NCBI GenBank assembly: GCA_003242115.1
Contig: QBMP01000246.1
Coordinates: forward strand, 1 to 6,724
Direction of reading: 5' to 3'
DNA length: 6,724 nucleotides
Source of the DNA: Phormidesmis priestleyi
Lineage (GTDB): Bacteria > Cyanobacteriota > Cyanobacteriia > Phormidesmidales > Phormidesmidaceae
Part shown: positions 5,014 through 6,724 of the stretch, piece after piece
How the letters are laid out: each line of letters starts with the position of its first letter
Numbering within the stretch: position 1 is the first letter of the stretch
The notes under the pieces: generated by a model
What the model saw: only the letters and a program-made list of their open reading frames with translations
Told to the model about the DNA's origin: nothing
Databases searched by the model: none
Position numbers and translations under genes: made by a program

Positions 5014-5895
5014 TTAAGGGGCAGCAGCAGGCCCATCGTGACTGCCTGGATCGCTACCTTTAAATTTGGCTGCACCAGCGGCAGCAATAGAGACCAGCAG
5101 ACAGGCAGTGAGCGATCGCGCCGATAGCTTTTCTCCCAAAATTAAAAAGCCCGCAATCACGCCCATCATCGGTTCAATGCTGAGCATGATGCCAAACACC
5201 TTGATAGGGAGCGATCTCAAGGCCACCATTTCCAGCGAGTAAGGCAGCGTTGTCGATAGCACCGCCACGCCCGCACCCATCAGCAAAAGCTTAGGATTTA
5301 AAAAAGCGCTGCCCGCTGTTGCAAGGCCAATGGGCAATAGCAGCAGTGAGCTGACTGCCAAGGCCCAAGCGAGTCCTTCGATGCCTGAGAGCTTTTGACC
5401 TATCTGCGCCGCCATCAAAATGTACAGCGCCCAAAACAAACCGGCGATGAGCGCTAGCAATATGCCCCAGCCATCGACAGCAGATCCGCTGAGTGGGGTC
5501 AGTAGCACAATGCCAATGCCCGCTAAAACAGCCCATAGCCCGTCGAGCCAGCGCTGAGATTTTAAGATGGCCAGTCCTAACGGGCCAGTGAACTCTAACG
5601 AAATGGCGACCCCTAACGGAATGCGATCAATCGCGGCGTAAAAGCAGGAATTCATCATCGCAAAAACGATTCCAAAGGCAATAATTTCTTTGAGATGCTG
5701 GCGAATGCCGCTGTGCCACTTCAGCCGCCACAGGCTAAAGAGAATCAGAGTAGAAAAGCTCACTCGCATAGAAACCACGCCCCAAAAGCCCATTTCGCTA
5801 AATAGAGATTTGGCCAAAGCAGAGCCAAACTGCACGGAGATAATCGCGAGCAGCAAAAGCCCTATTGGCGAGGGCTTTTTGAGGGTGATGTTCAT
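5014..5895 (-). CDS. EamA/DMT family exporter, RhtA-like
   Basis: A 293-residue inner-membrane protein with about ten hydrophobic segments (roughly 11-29, 36-56, 69-87, 93-111, 118-134, 143-163, 173-193, 203-222, 232-252 and 259-277), forming the two EamA repeats of the drug/metabolite transporter superfamily. Several stretches closely resemble E. coli RhtA, the threonine/homoserine exporter: VQFGSALAKSLF (21-32), PLGVAISLEFTGPL (93-106), LSTTLPYSLEMVAL (213-226) and FGIMLSIEP (234-242). Amino-acid export driven by the proton gradient is therefore the best guess, but DMT substrates are hard to predict. The C-terminal tail (279-293) is hydrophilic and rich in Gly, Pro and Ala. There is no obvious Shine-Dalgarno sequence before the ATG. 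The gene diverges from the small-protein/HNH unit with only 39 bases between start codons, so the promoters must overlap or lie within the neighbours. Confidence 0.93.
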   Translation of the reverse strand: MNITLKKPSPIGLLLLAIISVQFGSALAKSLFSEMGFWGVVSMRVSFSTLILFSLWRLKWHSGIRQHLKEIIAFGIVFAMMNSCFYAAIDRIPLGVAISLEFTGPLGLAILKSQRWLDGLWAVLAGIGIVLLTPLSGSAVDGWGILLALIAGLFWALYILMAAQIGQKLSGIEGLAWALAVSSLLLLPIGLATAGSAFLNPKLLLMGAGVAVLSTTLPYSLEMVALRSLPIKVFGIMLSIEPMMGVIAGFLILGEKLSARSLTACLLVSIAAAGAAKFKGSDPGSHDGPAAAP

Positions 5896-5934
5896 GGTGT
5901 AAATTAGGATTAATTAAGGTGAAGGGTACAGCTA
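5896..5934. promoter_or_regulatory. Very short divergent control region
   Basis: The 39 bases between the exporter and small-protein start codons are AT-rich at the centre and contain the palindrome TTAATTAA (5910-5917). On the plus strand GAAGGG (5921-5926) is a good ribosome binding site, eight bases before ATG 5935. No convincing -35/-10 pair fits for either gene inside the gap, so at least one promoter probably lies in the neighbouring coding sequence. Confidence 0.4.
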
Positions 5935-6273
5935 ATGGCGAAGCTGACAATCGAAATTCCTGATGATTTGCTGGAGCAGATTTCTCTGGTCAAAGAGCAA
6001 TTGCCTGAACTGCTGAGGCGCTGTATACATCCGCTAGCGCTACCAGCCCAAGTTTATCGTTATGTGCTTGACTTTGTGACCAGTCAACCTACGCCTGAGC
6101 AAATAGAAGCGTTTCATCCTACTGCCGACATGCGATCGCGCCTGAAGTACCTCATTGAGAAAGAAAAAAATGACGGTCTTAGCTCAGAGGAGCAGCAGGA
6201 GCTTACAGAATATGAGCGAATTGAGCACCTCATCATTATGTTCAAAACTGGCGCTGCCTTTAAACCTCAATAG
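5935..6273 (+). CDS. Small cyanobacterial protein of unknown function, antitoxin-sized partner of the HNH nuclease
   Basis: A 112-residue soluble protein with no domain I can name. It begins MAKLTIEIPDDLLEQI, like the beta-strand-then-helix opening of many ribbon-helix-helix and other small antitoxin-type proteins. It continues with a hydrophobic helix (LPELLRRC..ALPAQVYRYVLDFV, about 23-48) and then PTPEQIEAFHPTADMRSRLKYL (52-73). It ends with an acidic segment, GLSSEEQQELTEYERIEHLIIMFK (81-104). From memory, proteins with this LSxEEQxELxEYExIEHL ending occur widely in cyanobacteria, often beside small HNH genes. GAAGGG eight bases upstream supports the ATG. The stop is 11 bases before the HNH start, so the two are probably co-transcribed. 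A role as antitoxin, DNA-binding partner or targeting subunit is inference only. Confidence 0.8.
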   Translation: MAKLTIEIPDDLLEQISLVKEQLPELLRRCIHPLALPAQVYRYVLDFVTSQPTPEQIEAFHPTADMRSRLKYLIEKEKNDGLSSEEQQELTEYERIEHLIIMFKTGAAFKPQ

Positions 6274-6284
6274 GCATCCAGGTA

Positions 6285-6671
6285 ATGGTTTATGTTTCGG
6301 ATGCTTTACGTCGCTTCGTCGTTGAGCGAGCGGCTCAATCTTGTGAATATTGCCAGTTGCCTAACTCTCTCAGCTTTTATCCGCATGAAGTCGATCATGT
6401 CATCGCGCTGAAGCATCAAGGCAAGACCAATGTTGAGAATTTAGCCTATGCCTGTTGGCGATGTAATCGTTATAAAGGGAGCGATCTGGGCTCTTTCGAT
6501 CCGCAAACAAGTGAATTTTGCTTTTTGTTTAATCCACGACAGCAGGTATGGGTAGAGCATTTTGGTTTGAAAGAGGGGCAGATTATAGGGCGATCGCCTG
6601 AAGGTAGAACGACGGCTTTACTGCTGAAGATGAACATGGCTGATCGGATTCAAGAACGGCTGCGATGCTAA
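6285..6671 (+). CDS. HNH endonuclease domain protein
   Basis: A complete 128-residue single-domain HNH nuclease. Zinc-knuckle cysteines are CEYC (20-23) and CWRC (57-60). The active-site strand carries EVDHVIAL (35-42), with Asp37-His38, followed by NVENLAYACWRCNRYKGSDL (49-68), in which Asn52, Asn61 and Lys64 are the usual conserved positions. The C-terminal half, LFNPRQQVWVEHFGLKEGQI and GRTTALLLKMN, is the characteristic tail of the short cyanobacterial HNH proteins. A metal-dependent DNA nicking or cutting activity is expected from the fold; the target is unknown. No signal peptide or second domain is present. The ATG follows the upstream stop by 11 bases and lacks a spaced Shine-Dalgarno sequence, which suggests translational coupling. 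All key residues are present, so the protein is likely active. It could belong to a toxin-antitoxin, defence or homing-type system, or act in repair. Confidence 0.92.
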   Translation: MVYVSDALRRFVVERAAQSCEYCQLPNSLSFYPHEVDHVIALKHQGKTNVENLAYACWRCNRYKGSDLGSFDPQTSEFCFLFNPRQQVWVEHFGLKEGQIIGRSPEGRTTALLLKMNMADRIQERLRC

Positions 6672-6682
6672 GCTCCCTGTCA

Positions 6683-6724
6683 TCATTTGTAGCTAAAGCG
6701 TTCGTACAGGGCATGATACAGCGC
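6683..6724 (-). CDS. Possible C-terminal end of a further minus-strand gene
   Basis: On the minus strand the last 42 bases read ALYHALYERFSYK followed by a TGA stop at 6683-6685. The composition looks like real protein, and a gene converging on the HNH gene would fit the spacing. Only 13 residues are visible and I do not recognise the family, so this may be chance. Confidence 0.3.
   Translation of the reverse strand, partial: ALYHALYERFSYK

Overview
The window looks cyanobacterial. The octamer GCGATCGC (HIP1) occurs ten times in 6.7 kb, always inside genes. The protein set also fits: a GTG-started quinolinate synthase, a TIGR04168-type metallophosphoesterase, a ComB-like protein, a TerB-domain protein, and a small-protein/HNH nuclease pair of a kind common in cyanobacteria. 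The genus cannot be fixed from this sequence. No insertion sequence, CRISPR array, phage gene or origin is visible.

Layout. The left edge (1-157, minus) is the N-terminal part of a comB-like gene. It is followed by a 140-base spacer rich in inverted repeats, then tRNA-Ser(UGA) (298-382, minus), then a 124-base hairpin-rich spacer. A calcineurin-like metallophosphoesterase (507-1403, minus) diverges across about 160 bases from a HAD-fold protein of the mannosyl-3-phosphoglycerate phosphatase type (1565-2356, plus). nadA follows on the plus strand (2470-3438) with its own apparent promoter and a good ribosome binding site. nadA converges on a minus-strand series read leftwards: an RhtA/EamA-like exporter (5014-5895), a Crp/Fnr-type regulator (4122-4832) and a TerB-domain protein (3496-3975). 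These three are separated by 146-181 bases, so they need not form one operon. The exporter diverges across only 39 bases from a two-gene plus-strand unit: a 112-residue antitoxin-sized protein and a 128-residue HNH endonuclease. The last 42 bases may be the C-terminal end of another minus-strand gene.

How the genes relate. This is mostly a mix of housekeeping (tRNA-Ser, NAD synthesis) and accessory functions, not one pathway. Two units are functionally suggestive. One is the small-protein/HNH pair, closely spaced and co-directional. The other is the Crp/Fnr regulator, which has an intact-looking cyclic-nucleotide pocket, a 16-base palindrome upstream and a TerB gene downstream.

The most unusual items are two. 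The HAD-fold protein has kept its family's structural signatures but lost the expected residues in three of the four HAD catalytic motifs, with the fourth only partly kept, so it is probably a pseudo-phosphatase. The tRNA-Ser/comB spacer contains two nested inverted repeats that could form a substantial RNA structure. No complete novel defence or metabolic system is demonstrable here.
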